From contig JABCZC010000030.1 of assembly GCA_013289875.1 (NCBI GenBank), positions 1 to 59,311 of the forward strand: a stretch of 59,311 nucleotides of DNA, given 5' to 3'. The notes under the pieces were generated by a model. That model did no database searches. It was not told the origin of the DNA and saw only the letters and a program-made list of their open reading frames with translations. The stretch is from Acidobacteriota bacterium. Its GTDB lineage: Bacteria; Acidobacteriota; Terriglobia; Terriglobales; Acidobacteriaceae. Below are positions 18,954 through 27,836 of this stretch, piece by piece (position 1 is the stretch's first letter; every line of letters begins with the position of its first letter). Both the position numbers and the translations under genes were made by a program.

Positions 18954-19700
18954 CTAGGAAATCTCCGGCAGATTTGCGTTGAACTGAATTTTCGGTAGTT
19001 CTTCCACTGCCCTGCGCAGCGAGCGCTCCCAGCTCCCGTGGATCAGTCTCAGCTCCGGATCGTCGGCCGTAAATCGCCGGTAGCAATCGAGCTTCAGCTT
19101 GTCGTTCTCATACAGAAGCATCTCGATCGGCGGCCCCACCGTTACATTCGATCGCATCGCCGCGTCGAAGGACAGCAGCGCATAAATGGCCGCCACATCC
19201 AGCGGCGTCGAACCATATTCGATGCCACGATCCAGCACCGGACGCCCATACTTGCATTCCCCTATTTGCAGATACGGCGACTCCTGGGTCGCGCTCAACG
19301 GATTCCCTTGCGGGTAGATCAGATAGAGTTGCGGCGCCTCGCCTTTCACCTGACCGCCCAGCAGCAGATTGATGTTGAAGCTGAAGTCGTCTCGCTCGAG
19401 CGCCGCCCGGTCCATGTCCGAGACGCGCCGTACGCAATCCCCAACCGCGCGCGCCGCCTTATACATCGTATTTGCTTTCGCCAGCCCCTCGCCCGCATCG
19501 AACTCGTCGCGCAGCAGCGTCACCACGGACTGCGTAAGCGACAGGCCGCCGCTCGTCAGAACCACAAACGCATGTTCCCCGGGGCGCACAAAGGTATGCA
19601 TCTTGCGGCAAAGATTCACCTGGTCATATCCAGCGTTCGTGCGAGAGTCGGATGCCATGACCAGTCCCTGATGGGTCATTATTCCGAGACAGTAGGTCAA
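18954..19700 (-). CDS. Anbu-type proteasome-like protease
   Basis: A 248-residue N-terminal-nucleophile hydrolase of the Anbu (ancestral beta-subunit) group. It begins M-T-Y-C; removal of Met exposes the catalytic Thr with no propeptide. Family blocks: GLVMASDSRTNAGYDQV, RKMHTFVRPGEHAFVVLTSGGLSLTQSV and DRGIEYGSTPLDVAAIYALLSFDAAMRSN. The start codon is TTG, with AAGGA upstream. Anbu normally travels with a transglutaminase-like protein, an alpha-E protein and an ATP-grasp protein. Here only the transglutaminase-like gene is next to it, divergently across 161 bp. The family assembles into ring or helical oligomers; the substrate is unknown. Confidence 0.9.
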   Translation of the reverse strand: MTYCLGIMTHQGLVMASDSRTNAGYDQVNLCRKMHTFVRPGEHAFVVLTSGGLSLTQSVVTLLRDEFDAGEGLAKANTMYKAARAVGDCVRRVSDMDRAALERDDFSFNINLLLGGQVKGEAPQLYLIYPQGNPLSATQESPYLQIGECKYGRPVLDRGIEYGSTPLDVAAIYALLSFDAAMRSNVTVGPPIEMLLYENDKLKLDCYRRFTADDPELRLIHGSWERSLRRAVEELPKIQFNANLPEIS

Positions 19701-19861
19701 ATCGTTCCTTTCGTAAGAAAAAAGACAAAAGAGCTTTTAAATTGAATAATAAAACTGTATCCGAAGACGGAGTCAGCAGCTTTCACCGCATCTCAATATC
19801 AGCGTTCTGCTTCCAAGCTGGCCGACTATCCCCAAAAAGAGATTATTCTGAGACATCATCC

Positions 19862-20698
19862 ATGCTGATTCGCCTGGGTTACGACCTTCAGTTCTTCCTG
19901 CCCGCTCCGGTTTCCTTTGTGGCCATGCTGCACGTCCATCCCTCGCGTGTGGACGACCTGCGCGAACCGGACCTCCTGCAGATCGATCCTGCTCTCTCGC
20001 TCCACAGCTACATCGATAGCTTCGGCAACGTCTGCACGCGCTTCGACGCTCCGGCGGGCCCCTTGCGGCTCTCCAACAGCACCCTTATTGAAGACTCTGG
20101 GGAGCCCGATCCCGTTGATCTTTCGGCCGTCGAGCACCCCATCCACGAACTGCCCAGCGATGTCCTCCAGTTTCTGCTCAGCAGCCGTTACTGCGAAGTC
20201 GACCGCCTCTCCAATGTCGCGCTCGATCTCTTCGGGCATCTGCCGCCCGGATGGTCCCGTGTGCAGAGCATCTGCGAATGGGTCCACAACAAAATTCTCT
20301 TTGGATACCAATACGCCCGCTCCACAAAAACCGCGCTCGATGTCTTCACCGAGCGCCAGGGAGTCTGCCGCGATTTCCAGCACCTGGCCATTACCTACTG
20401 CCGCGCGCTCAACATTCCCGCGCGCTACGCCACCGGATACCTCGGCGATATCCGCATCTTTCCGCCGCCGACGGCGCCCATGGACTTCAGCGCCTGGTTC
20501 GAGGTCTACCTCTCCGGCCGCTGGTGGGCCTTCGACGCTCGAAACAACAACAGTATGCCGCGCATCGGCCGCATCTTGATGGCCACAGGTCGCGACGCCT
20601 CCGACGTGGCTCTTACGACATCGTTCGGCACCGCTAACCTGACGCACTTTTTCGTGGTCTGCGACGAAGTGCCCGAACCTGCGGTCTCTACTAGCTGA
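19862..20698 (+). CDS. Transglutaminase-like (cysteine protease fold) family protein
   Basis: A 278-residue protein of the transglutaminase-like superfamily. The nucleophile region is ERQGVCRDFQH (Cys169) and the acidic residue is in WWAFDARNN (Asp225). At the usual His position the sequence reads DFSAWFEVY, so Ser210 replaces the expected His; this may be typical of the subfamily or a true loss. N-terminal residues 1-120 form the beta domain common to this group. The ATG at 19862 fits the family start; the longer open frame to 19742 does not look coding. It lies divergent to the Anbu protease gene, its usual genomic partner, so a peptide- or isopeptide-processing system is the likely context. 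Confidence 0.85.
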   Translation: MLIRLGYDLQFFLPAPVSFVAMLHVHPSRVDDLREPDLLQIDPALSLHSYIDSFGNVCTRFDAPAGPLRLSNSTLIEDSGEPDPVDLSAVEHPIHELPSDVLQFLLSSRYCEVDRLSNVALDLFGHLPPGWSRVQSICEWVHNKILFGYQYARSTKTALDVFTERQGVCRDFQHLAITYCRALNIPARYATGYLGDIRIFPPPTAPMDFSAWFEVYLSGRWWAFDARNNNSMPRIGRILMATGRDASDVALTTSFGTANLTHFFVVCDEVPEPAVSTS

Positions 20699-20701
20699 TT
20701 C

Positions 20702-22036
20702 TTATTTCCCGCCAATCAGCTTGCCCTCAAAATATGAAGCGTTCGCCATGTGGCAGGCCGTCGCCGCGTGATTCCCGAAGACTACGTCCTCCACTACCGG
20801 CTTGCGCGTGCGCACCGCGCTGAAGAAAGTTGCCAGATGTGGCCGCAGGCCATCCCAGGAAGGCCCGCGATACACATCCACATCTGCAAGAGGATGCTCA
20901 GCCAGGATCGGATCGTTCTTCTCCTGCCAATCGTGGAGGTACTCCTTCCGCAGCGCCGCAGGGTAGCTCTGGGAGTAATAGCTCGGGCTGGTGTTGATTC
21001 CAAGCTGCGGTATAAAGGCTACCGAATTGTTCGAGATCTCAACCACTCCCTTCGATCCCATCACTCGCGTCACTTCGGGAGTCTCCGTCCCCAGCGTCAG
21101 GCGCACGGAAACGTGAATCTTGCCGTAATCGAGAATCGTGTTCTGCACATCGGGCATATTACGCCCGTCCTTCCAGCGCTCGATGCCGCCCACCGTGAAG
21201 ACCTTATCGGGAACCTGGTTGATGCCGGTCACAAACTGCATCCCGCTCACCAGGTGGACCATCAGGTCGCCCGCCATGCCCGTCCCATACTGATGCCAGC
21301 AGCGCCAACGCGCAAACGTAAGTGGATCGAACGGCTTCTTCGGGACATCTTTCTGCCAGGTCTCCCAGTCGAGGTTCTCGGGCGACAGATCCGGAGGGGG
21401 CGGATACTCCCATGCGCCATCCGGCGTGTTGCGCCCCAATTGCAGCTCCGCCTGCAGCACGTCGCCAATGGCGCCGCTCGCCACCAGTTCCTGCGCTTTG
21501 ATGAAGATGGCCGAACTCACTCGCTGCGAACCCACCTGTACGAACTTGCCGGTCCGCTCGACCGCCTTCACCATCTCCGCGCCCTCGGCGATCGTGTGCG
21601 ACATCGGCTTCTCGCAGTAAACGTCCTTGCCCGCGCTCAGCGCATCCACAACGACCGTCTTATGCCAGAAATCCGGCACCGCGACGATCAGGCACTCGAT
21701 GGATTTGTCATCCAGCAGCTCCTGATATCGCCGCGTCGTCTTGATGTCCGGCCCGGCAATCTCACGAGCCAGCGTGTGCCGTCCGTCGTAGAGATCACTC
21801 GCCGCCACGCACTGCACGCCGGACACCGTCACCGCATTCGTCAGCAGCGCAGAACCCTGCGTCCCCACTCCGATAATGCCAAACCGAACCGCATCGCCGG
21901 CCGGTACCGTTGCCACCTGCTCAGCCTCCAGATCGAAGGTGCGCGCCGCCAGCACACCACCCAAAGCCGCCCCGCTGCCCGCCCGTAAAAAATCCCGTCT
22001 TGAGAAAGGTCTTGGAGCTCCGGTCACGCTAAACAT
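20702..22036 (-). CDS. Gfo/Idh/MocA family oxidoreductase, Tat-exported
   Basis: A secreted NAD(P)-dependent oxidoreductase of the glucose-fructose oxidoreductase/inositol dehydrogenase group, about 444 residues. A twin-arginine signal SRRDFLRAG opens the protein, followed by a hydrophobic stretch. The Rossmann motif is FGIIGVGTQG; the family signature YCEKPMSHTIAEG contains the catalytic-region Lys, and HQYGTGMAGDLMVHLV lies in the C-terminal domain. The ATG at 22036 is nine bases from GGAG; the ATG at 22045 abuts it. Export would depend on the Tat system, of which tatA is at 15.1 kb. The natural sugar or cyclitol substrate is not visible. Confidence 0.9.
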   Translation of the reverse strand: MFSVTGAPRPFSRRDFLRAGSGAALGGVLAARTFDLEAEQVATVPAGDAVRFGIIGVGTQGSALLTNAVTVSGVQCVAASDLYDGRHTLAREIAGPDIKTTRRYQELLDDKSIECLIVAVPDFWHKTVVVDALSAGKDVYCEKPMSHTIAEGAEMVKAVERTGKFVQVGSQRVSSAIFIKAQELVASGAIGDVLQAELQLGRNTPDGAWEYPPPPDLSPENLDWETWQKDVPKKPFDPLTFARWRCWHQYGTGMAGDLMVHLVSGMQFVTGINQVPDKVFTVGGIERWKDGRNMPDVQNTILDYGKIHVSVRLTLGTETPEVTRVMGSKGVVEISNNSVAFIPQLGINTSPSYYSQSYPAALRKEYLHDWQEKNDPILAEHPLADVDVYRGPSWDGLRPHLATFFSAVRTRKPVVEDVVFGNHAATACHMANASYFEGKLIGGK

Positions 22037-22143
22037 GCGTTTCATCTCCTATTTCGGTGACTGCATCACTATAGTGCAAACGACCGAGGAACCTTCTCCG
22101 TCTACTATCCGTACCTCTATGCGAACCACGTCCGGGCACAAAC

Positions 22144-22159
22144 TGTCCGGATTCGGACA
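22144..22159. promoter_or_regulatory. Perfect inverted repeat, candidate operator
   Basis: TGTCCG-GATT-CGGACA, a 6-4-6 palindrome, lies in the 234-bp divergent gap between the Gfo/Idh/MocA gene and the winged-helix/AAA regulator. Extra half-sites (TCCGG about 13 bases left, CCGGA about four bases right) surround it. It could be the binding site of the adjacent regulator; this is inference. Confidence 0.4.
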
Positions 22160-22270
22160 ACCCCGGACTCCCACAGTCTCACGGACCAAACAAAACGCAC
22201 ACTTTACATTACTGAGACACGGCAAGCCAACTGCTCATGGATACTGTTAGTCAGGAGTCTCTTCTCCCCG

Positions 22271-23815
22271 ATGCAACAGTTTGGAATCTATCGGCTGGAT
22301 CTTCAGAACGAATGCCTGTGGCAGGCCGAGAAGCAGCTCAAGCTCACGCCGCGTCCCTTTTCCGTCCTGCGCTACCTGGTTGAGAATCCGCAGCGCCTCG
22401 TCACCCATGACGAGCTGCTCGAAGCTCTGTGGCCGGAAACCTATGTCCAGCCGCAGGTATTGCGGACCTACATCCTCGAGCTCCGCAAGCTTCTCGGCGA
22501 CAACCCAGACGAACCGCAATTCATCGAGACCATCCCCAAGCGTGGTTATCGCTTCCTCGCACCCGTCGCAAACGCCGCCGGTTCATCCGCAGGCTCGCCC
22601 ACTCCCTCGCTCGTCGGTCGCGACTCCGAACTCGCCACCCTGCACGCCCATCTGGCCCGTGCCCGCAATGCCGAACGGCCCACCGTCTTCATCACCGGCG
22701 ATCCCGGCATCGGCAAGACCGCCCTCATCGACGCCTTCAGCGCTCAGGTCCTTAACACCCCCAAACTACGCATCGCGCGCGGGCAGTCGCTCGAAAGCTT
22801 CGGCGGAAAAGAATCCTTCTACCCGGTCCGGGAAGCCCTCAACAGCCTCCGCCACGTCGAAGACGAGAAGGCGCGTGCGCTGCTTGCATCCGCCGCACCC
22901 GGCTGGTTTACCCCAAACGCTGCTTCTTCGCCATCGCTCGGCGAAATCTGCGAGGCGCTCGAAGCGCTCAGCCAGACCGATGCTTTGCTGCTCGTCTTTG
23001 AAGACATTCACTGGGCCGATTCTTCCACCCTGGACCTGATCGCCGCCCTCGCTCGCCGCCGCGGACGCGCCAGACTCATGCTGCTCTGCAGCTTCCGGCC
23101 ATCCGACATCGATGCCGAGCACCCTCTGCGTCTCCTCGAGCAGGATCTCCTCACCAGCCGCCGCGGCGAATGGCTGCGCCTCGGCCCCCTCACCAAACAA
23201 GCCGTCAAGGAATATCTGCGCCGCGAGCTGATCACCGACGCGCTGCCCTCCGGCCTCTCCAGCCTCATCCATCAGAACTCGGCCGGCAATCCCCTCTTCA
23301 TGATTGCTACCCTCGATCACCTGCGCACGCAGCGCATTCTCCTCACTGAGAAAGGTCAGGTCACGCTGAGTCTTCCCCTCGCGGAGATCGAGCTGGGCAT
23401 ACCCGACGGCGTCTCCGGCGTCATCGAGCTCCAGCTCGATCGCCTCACCGACCAGGATCGTCTGCTGCTTGAAGCGGGCAGCATCTACGGAACCATTTTT
23501 CCCGCCTGGGCAGCGGCCGCTGCTCTTGATCGGGACGTCGAAGCGGTCGAAGAGTCCTATGCCGCTCTCGTACGCCGAGTGCGCCTGCTCTCGATTGCCG
23601 GGCAGGACGAATTGCCTGGAGGCACTCGTTCCGCCTTCTATGTTTTTGCCCACGCGCTCTATCGTGAAGTGCTCTACGCACGCCTGCCTGCGGCGCGCCG
23701 CGCCCAGTGGCACCTGCGCATTGCCGACCGTCTGCGCTCCATGTTCGCCGGCCAGGAATCTAACGTAGCTCACGAAATCGCCGCCCACACCGAAGCCGGC
23801 TCCCGCGCTTCATAG
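22271..23815 (+). CDS. Winged-helix/AAA ATPase transcriptional regulator, short form
   Basis: A 514-residue signal-transduction regulator. Residues 1-98 form an OmpR/PhoB-type winged helix (LTPRPFSVLRYLVENPQRLV, TYILELRKLLGD, FIETIPKRGYRFLAPV). Residues 112 to about 450 form a STAND-like ATPase with LVGRDSEL, Walker A GDPGIGKT (143-150) and Walker B LLLVFEDIHWAD (239-250). Relatives normally carry a further several hundred residues of TPR repeats; here the protein stops at AHEIAAHTEAGSRAS, where the repeats would begin. So this is either a natural short form or a truncation with the repeats lost. It may act on the divergent oxidoreductase gene. Confidence 0.85.
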   Translation: MQQFGIYRLDLQNECLWQAEKQLKLTPRPFSVLRYLVENPQRLVTHDELLEALWPETYVQPQVLRTYILELRKLLGDNPDEPQFIETIPKRGYRFLAPVANAAGSSAGSPTPSLVGRDSELATLHAHLARARNAERPTVFITGDPGIGKTALIDAFSAQVLNTPKLRIARGQSLESFGGKESFYPVREALNSLRHVEDEKARALLASAAPGWFTPNAASSPSLGEICEALEALSQTDALLLVFEDIHWADSSTLDLIAALARRRGRARLMLLCSFRPSDIDAEHPLRLLEQDLLTSRRGEWLRLGPLTKQAVKEYLRRELITDALPSGLSSLIHQNSAGNPLFMIATLDHLRTQRILLTEKGQVTLSLPLAEIELGIPDGVSGVIELQLDRLTDQDRLLLEAGSIYGTIFPAWAAAAALDRDVEAVEESYAALVRRVRLLSIAGQDELPGGTRSAFYVFAHALYREVLYARLPAARRAQWHLRIADRLRSMFAGQESNVAHEIAAHTEAGSRAS

Positions 23816-23875
23816 CTCGAGAAATCATCCTTTCGGTTGTAGCCTCGACGAGCCCAACCCCGTTACACTCTCGGG

Positions 23876-24940
23876 ATGGCAATCCCGACCGAACCGATTG
23901 GCAGCATCCCTCGCCCTCCGGAGTTGATTCAAGCTATCGCTTCTTTTCAGGCCGGCAAAGTCGCCCCTGAGGTGCTCGACAATGCCTACAGACAGGCTCT
24001 TAAGGACACCATCAACCGCCTCGAGCAGACGGGTTCTCCGGTCCTGACAGATGGTGAACAAACCAAGCCCAGTTTCGCGACCTATCCTCTCAGTGGACTC
24101 GAAAATCTCGCACCCGATGGGGTCGTGATCCCGTTTGCCGACGGTCATCAACGCCAGTTGCCTCGATTGACAGCTGGACCATTCCGCTACGGAATACATG
24201 CCGACAGCTATCTCAAGTCGGCGCGCGCCTTCACCGAACGCCCTGTCAAGCAGGCCGTCATCTCCGCTTCCGCCCTGAGCCTTCTGTATCCTGCAACCGA
24301 GATACCCGGCTACCCGCGAGAAGCCTTCATCGCCGACCTCATCAACGAAGCTGAAGCCGATATTCGCGGAGCTCTCGATGGGGGTGCAGCCAATGTGCAG
24401 ATTGACTTCACCGAGGGGCGGCTCTCTCTCAAGCTCGATCCCTCAGGCGGTCTTCTCCGCAACTTCGTCGATCTGAACAACGAGGTCCTGAACCGCTTCG
24501 ATCCTGCCCAGCGCTACAAGATTGGCATCCATGTATGTCCTGGCGGCGATCACGATTCAACACACAGCGCCGACGTCGACTATGCGGCGTTCTTGCCCGA
24601 TCTCTTCAGGATGAACGTCGGCAGATTCTATCTCCAGATGGCGAGCGAGCCGGATAGGAAGCGCATCTTGCGCATCATAAGCCAGCTTGCAGGTCCACAG
24701 CATCTCGTTTTCATCGGCGTCATCGACCCCATCAATCCAGTGGTTGAGAATGCGGCCCAGGTCCGTGATCGCGTTATCGAAGCGGCGTTCTTCGTGCCCG
24801 TCGAACAACTTGGAACTACCGACGACTGCGGCTTCTCACCCTTCGCCGATGACACGTCCACGGCCCGGGACACTGCATTCCGAAAAATTCGTGCAAGAGT
24901 CGAGGGAACGGAGCTCGCGGCCAAAGAGCTGGGTTTCTAA
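23876..24940 (+). CDS. Cobalamin-independent methionine synthase C-terminal-like protein
   Basis: A 354-residue protein of the MetE C-terminal barrel family (COG0620 type). It lacks the N-terminal half of true MetE. The start EPIGSIPRPPELIQA and the zinc ligands are visible: His219 and Cys221 in HVCPGGDHD, a Glu near 258 (MASEPDRKR), and Cys318 in TDDCGFSPF. Such short forms are zinc-dependent methyltransferases whose methyl donor is often not folate; the true reaction here is unknown. It lies 60 bp after the regulator in the same direction. The start ATG has only a weak ribosome-binding site. Confidence 0.87.
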   Translation: MAIPTEPIGSIPRPPELIQAIASFQAGKVAPEVLDNAYRQALKDTINRLEQTGSPVLTDGEQTKPSFATYPLSGLENLAPDGVVIPFADGHQRQLPRLTAGPFRYGIHADSYLKSARAFTERPVKQAVISASALSLLYPATEIPGYPREAFIADLINEAEADIRGALDGGAANVQIDFTEGRLSLKLDPSGGLLRNFVDLNNEVLNRFDPAQRYKIGIHVCPGGDHDSTHSADVDYAAFLPDLFRMNVGRFYLQMASEPDRKRILRIISQLAGPQHLVFIGVIDPINPVVENAAQVRDRVIEAAFFVPVEQLGTTDDCGFSPFADDTSTARDTAFRKIRARVEGTELAAKELGF

Positions 24941-24999
24941 ACCAGCCGAGCAAAAGGGTGCCCACTTCCCGCTTTGGAGGCGTGGGCTATACCTACGCG

Positions 25000-27417
25000 C
25001 TAAATGCTCGTATCTCCTTGCGGCGTTTCCGGCGCCTTCACACGCCGCTTCCGCTTCACCGGCGGCCCCGACTTGGGCGCCCGCTGTTTGCCGGTGCCGT
25101 TCGTCTTCTCTCCCGGAGTCTCGATCACCGCCCGCATCCAGTACTCGCCCTGCGCATCCACCTCGATACCATGCACCTCGCGCTCGAACCCCGGAAAGCG
25201 CTTGCCGAACTCCTCCATCGCCAGAATCAGCTTGATGACGGCGCTGTCTTTCGTTCCCAGCCGCTCGCCCGGCATGGCCACCGGAATCCCCGGAGGATAC
25301 GGCACCAACATGACGCCAGTGATGCGCCCCGCCATATCGGTGAACTTCACTTTCTCTGTGCCATTACGTAACAGTTTCTGATACGTTTGCGCCGGCGTCA
25401 GCACCTGCTCCGTCTCCAGCTCGCACGCCTCACCCACCAGTCCGGTCAGATTCAGCTCGATCACCGCCGCATGCATCTCGTCGCTCAGCTCTTTGAGCGA
25501 CACATTGCGATACCGGTTGGGATACTTCGCCACCAGCTCTGGCAGCGTCTCTTCGAGCGACGCCTCGGTGTCATAGAGCCTCTTGAATTCGAAGAGATTC
25601 TCGAGCAGGCTCCCCCACTTGCCCTTGCTTGTTCCTACCGAGAACAGCACCAGTACCGTGTAATCGCCGGTGCGCGCAATCTCCACGCGCCGCGCGTCCA
25701 GAAATTCCGTCAGAATCGCCGCCGGAATCCCCCACTCGGCCACCACTCCCTGCGCGTTGACTCCCGGCATCAGGATCGTCACCTTTGTCGGATCGAGCAT
25801 GCAGTAGTCGTCCGCGATGTCCGCATCCTGAAAGCCGTGCCAGTCTTCCCCCGGCTTCAGCGTCCAACACTTCGGGTCCGTCGCCAGCAACTCATCCGGA
25901 GCCTCCTCGAACAAATGCGTCTGCCCCTCGAGATCTTTCACCTGGTCCGGTTGATAGAGTCGGAAGAACCATCCCCCGCCTCCCTCAGCCGCGCGCAGCC
26001 TGTGCGCCACAGACGACATCGCCTTGCGGAAAGTGATCGCATCCTGAATCGTCTCATTCATCAGCGTAGGACCCGCCGGCTCCTCCATCATCGCCGCCGC
26101 CACATCCAGCGACGCGATCAGCGGATAGAACGGCGATGTCGTCCCATGCATCATGAACGACTCGTTGAACTGGTCAAATTCGAGCGGCGCTCGCGGACTC
26201 AGCTTGATGTGAACCATCGAAGCCATCGAGAACGCCGCCAGCATCTTGTGCGTCGACTGCACTGCAAATAGTGTCGGCCGGTTCGGCATTTCGTCCGGGA
26301 CATCCATCGCAAAGCGCCCGCGATAGATCTGGTGAAACTTCGCGTACGCATACCATGCCTCATCGAAGTGAACCCGTGGCACGCTCTGCGCCAGCTCAGT
26401 CACCACACGATTCACGTCGTAGCACAGCCCGTCGTAGGTCGAATTCGTCACCACCGCATAGGTCGGTTCCTTCGATGCTGCGCCCGCCGTAAGTGGGCTC
26501 TCGTCAATGAGCTGTTTGATCGCCTGCGGGCTGAAGCGATGAATCGGAACCAGCCCGATCATGCCGTAGCCGTTGCGCGTCGGCGTGGCAAATACCGGCC
26601 GCGCGCCCGTCACTGTCAACGAGTGACAGATTGACTTGTGGCAGTTCGCATCGACCAGAACGATATCGTCCTGCCCGATCACTCCATGCCCGACAATCTG
26701 ATTCGAAGTCGACGAGCCGCTCAGCACATAAAAGGTCCAGTCCGCCCCGAAGATCCGCGCCGCATTGCGCTCCGACTCCCCCGGAGGCCCGATATGGTCC
26801 AGCCACGAACCCAGCGGAGCCGTCGAAATCCCCAGGTCCGAGCGCATCAGGTTCTCGCCGAAGAAACGGTGAAACTCCATGCCCACCGGATGCTTCAGAA
26901 AGGCCACGCCGCCCATGTGCCCAGGCGCGTCCCATGAATACGCGCCTTCATCCGTGTACTCCTTCAACATCCGGAAATATGGCGGGAGAAGTTGCTCGTG
27001 GTAACGCTCGGCGGCAAAGTCCACCCGGCTGGCAATGAATGCCGGCGTGTCCGCAAATAGGTGGATGTACTCATGCACCTGCTTGATCACTTCCAGGGGA
27101 AGCTCGCTGACCAGCGTGCGATCGGCGATCAGAAAAATCGGGACTTTCTTGTTGCGATGCCGAACCTCGCGGATAATCGTGAGCGCCGCGTTCTCCTCGA
27201 ACTGGTGCTCGCCCGGCAGATCCCAGTCCAGCAGAATCGCGCTGTGCGACGGGTCCGATTGCACCAGCGAAAGACCATCCTCCGGCGTCGCCGTCCGAAC
27301 CACCTCGTACCCTTCCTTTCTAATCGCATTCACCAGGCGTTCCATGGCCCGGTCCGACACTGAATCGGTGCCACCCTCATCACTCGCAATCAGCAAAACC
27401 CAACGACCCTCGTCCAT
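25000..27417 (-). CDS. Orn/Lys/Arg decarboxylase, PLP-dependent (with receiver-like N-terminus)
   Basis: An 805-residue fold-III-type basic amino acid decarboxylase that makes a polyamine or diamine plus CO2. Residues 1 to about 135 form the receiver-like wing domain. The PLP core runs about 145-600: SWDAPGHMGG, GSSTSNQIV, DANCHKS, HFDEAWYAYAKFHQIY, and Lys391 in QSTHKMLAAF as the cofactor lysine. The C-terminal domain includes RITGVMLVPYPPGIPV, followed by a low-complexity Lys/Arg/Pro tail (about 775-805) that is unusual for the family. Which basic amino acid is used cannot be read. GAGGTGGA stands just before the ATG. Confidence 0.93.
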   Translation of the reverse strand: MDEGRWVLLIASDEGGTDSVSDRAMERLVNAIRKEGYEVVRTATPEDGLSLVQSDPSHSAILLDWDLPGEHQFEENAALTIIREVRHRNKKVPIFLIADRTLVSELPLEVIKQVHEYIHLFADTPAFIASRVDFAAERYHEQLLPPYFRMLKEYTDEGAYSWDAPGHMGGVAFLKHPVGMEFHRFFGENLMRSDLGISTAPLGSWLDHIGPPGESERNAARIFGADWTFYVLSGSSTSNQIVGHGVIGQDDIVLVDANCHKSICHSLTVTGARPVFATPTRNGYGMIGLVPIHRFSPQAIKQLIDESPLTAGAASKEPTYAVVTNSTYDGLCYDVNRVVTELAQSVPRVHFDEAWYAYAKFHQIYRGRFAMDVPDEMPNRPTLFAVQSTHKMLAAFSMASMVHIKLSPRAPLEFDQFNESFMMHGTTSPFYPLIASLDVAAAMMEEPAGPTLMNETIQDAITFRKAMSSVAHRLRAAEGGGGWFFRLYQPDQVKDLEGQTHLFEEAPDELLATDPKCWTLKPGEDWHGFQDADIADDYCMLDPTKVTILMPGVNAQGVVAEWGIPAAILTEFLDARRVEIARTGDYTVLVLFSVGTSKGKWGSLLENLFEFKRLYDTEASLEETLPELVAKYPNRYRNVSLKELSDEMHAAVIELNLTGLVGEACELETEQVLTPAQTYQKLLRNGTEKVKFTDMAGRITGVMLVPYPPGIPVAMPGERLGTKDSAVIKLILAMEEFGKRFPGFEREVHGIEVDAQGEYWMRAVIETPGEKTNGTGKQRAPKSGPPVKRKRRVKAPETPQGDTSI

Positions 27418-27481
27418 TCCACCTCACTTCTTCCCTCATGTTACAGGCGAATCGGGCGTTGATATTTACGCGCGATGAAAG

Positions 27482-27583
27482 GGGCGGGACCGCTACGGCG
27501 ACGGCGTCCACAACGACCAGATCGCCAGGCTCATGGCCGCCCTCCTGCTCACCACCCGCGGAACCCCGCAGATGACGCGTTGA
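27482..27583 (+). pseudogene. Remnant of a GH13 alpha-amylase family gene
   Basis: Frame 2 of the plus strand reads RDRYGDGVHNDQIARLMAAL and LLTTRGTPQ between stops at 27476 and 27581. This matches the stretch that precedes the final strand of GH13 glucan-active enzymes (normally continuing ..RGTP.x.YYGEE). The similarity stops after TRGTPQM, and nothing upstream or downstream continues it. It is a decayed piece about 100 bp long, identified from memory of the family rather than by alignment. Confidence 0.6.
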
Positions 27584-27756
27584 ACAGCGCGAAGGTGGAA
27601 GGAACAAGCAACGGTCGCTCGAGTTTCGTAGATTATGCGATCCCAACCTTTGCAAAGGACGCGAAGGTTGGGCAACCTCATTCGCGGTCAGTCGGTCAAG
27701 AATCAAGGCGAAGGGTGGGCCGCCTGCCAGGGCGAATTCGCTAAACAGAAAAAGAG

Positions 27757-27790
27757 AAAAAGGCCCGACGGCATTCCAGTCGGACCTTTT
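27757..27790 (-). terminator. Intrinsic terminator for the 27837-28667 gene
   Basis: An imperfect hairpin AAAAGG-C-CCGAC, nine-base loop, GTCGG-A-CCTTTT with one mismatch. On the minus strand it ends in TTTTT, 47 bases after the stop codon of the secreted protein gene; the A/T flanks make it usable in both directions. Confidence 0.75.
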
Positions 27791-27836
27791 CGGCTGTCCA
27801 GTTTTCTCGAACTACTCACGAAAAAGGGTGGGGAGG

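Noticed and set aside
20750..21988. 412-codon open frame opposite the Gfo/Idh/MocA gene
   Set aside because: Antisense shadow with an Arg/His-rich product; the real gene has Tat and Rossmann motifs.
27475..27744. 89-codon plus-strand ORF over the GH13 remnant
   Set aside because: Out of frame with the remnant and Arg/Pro-rich without protein-like features.
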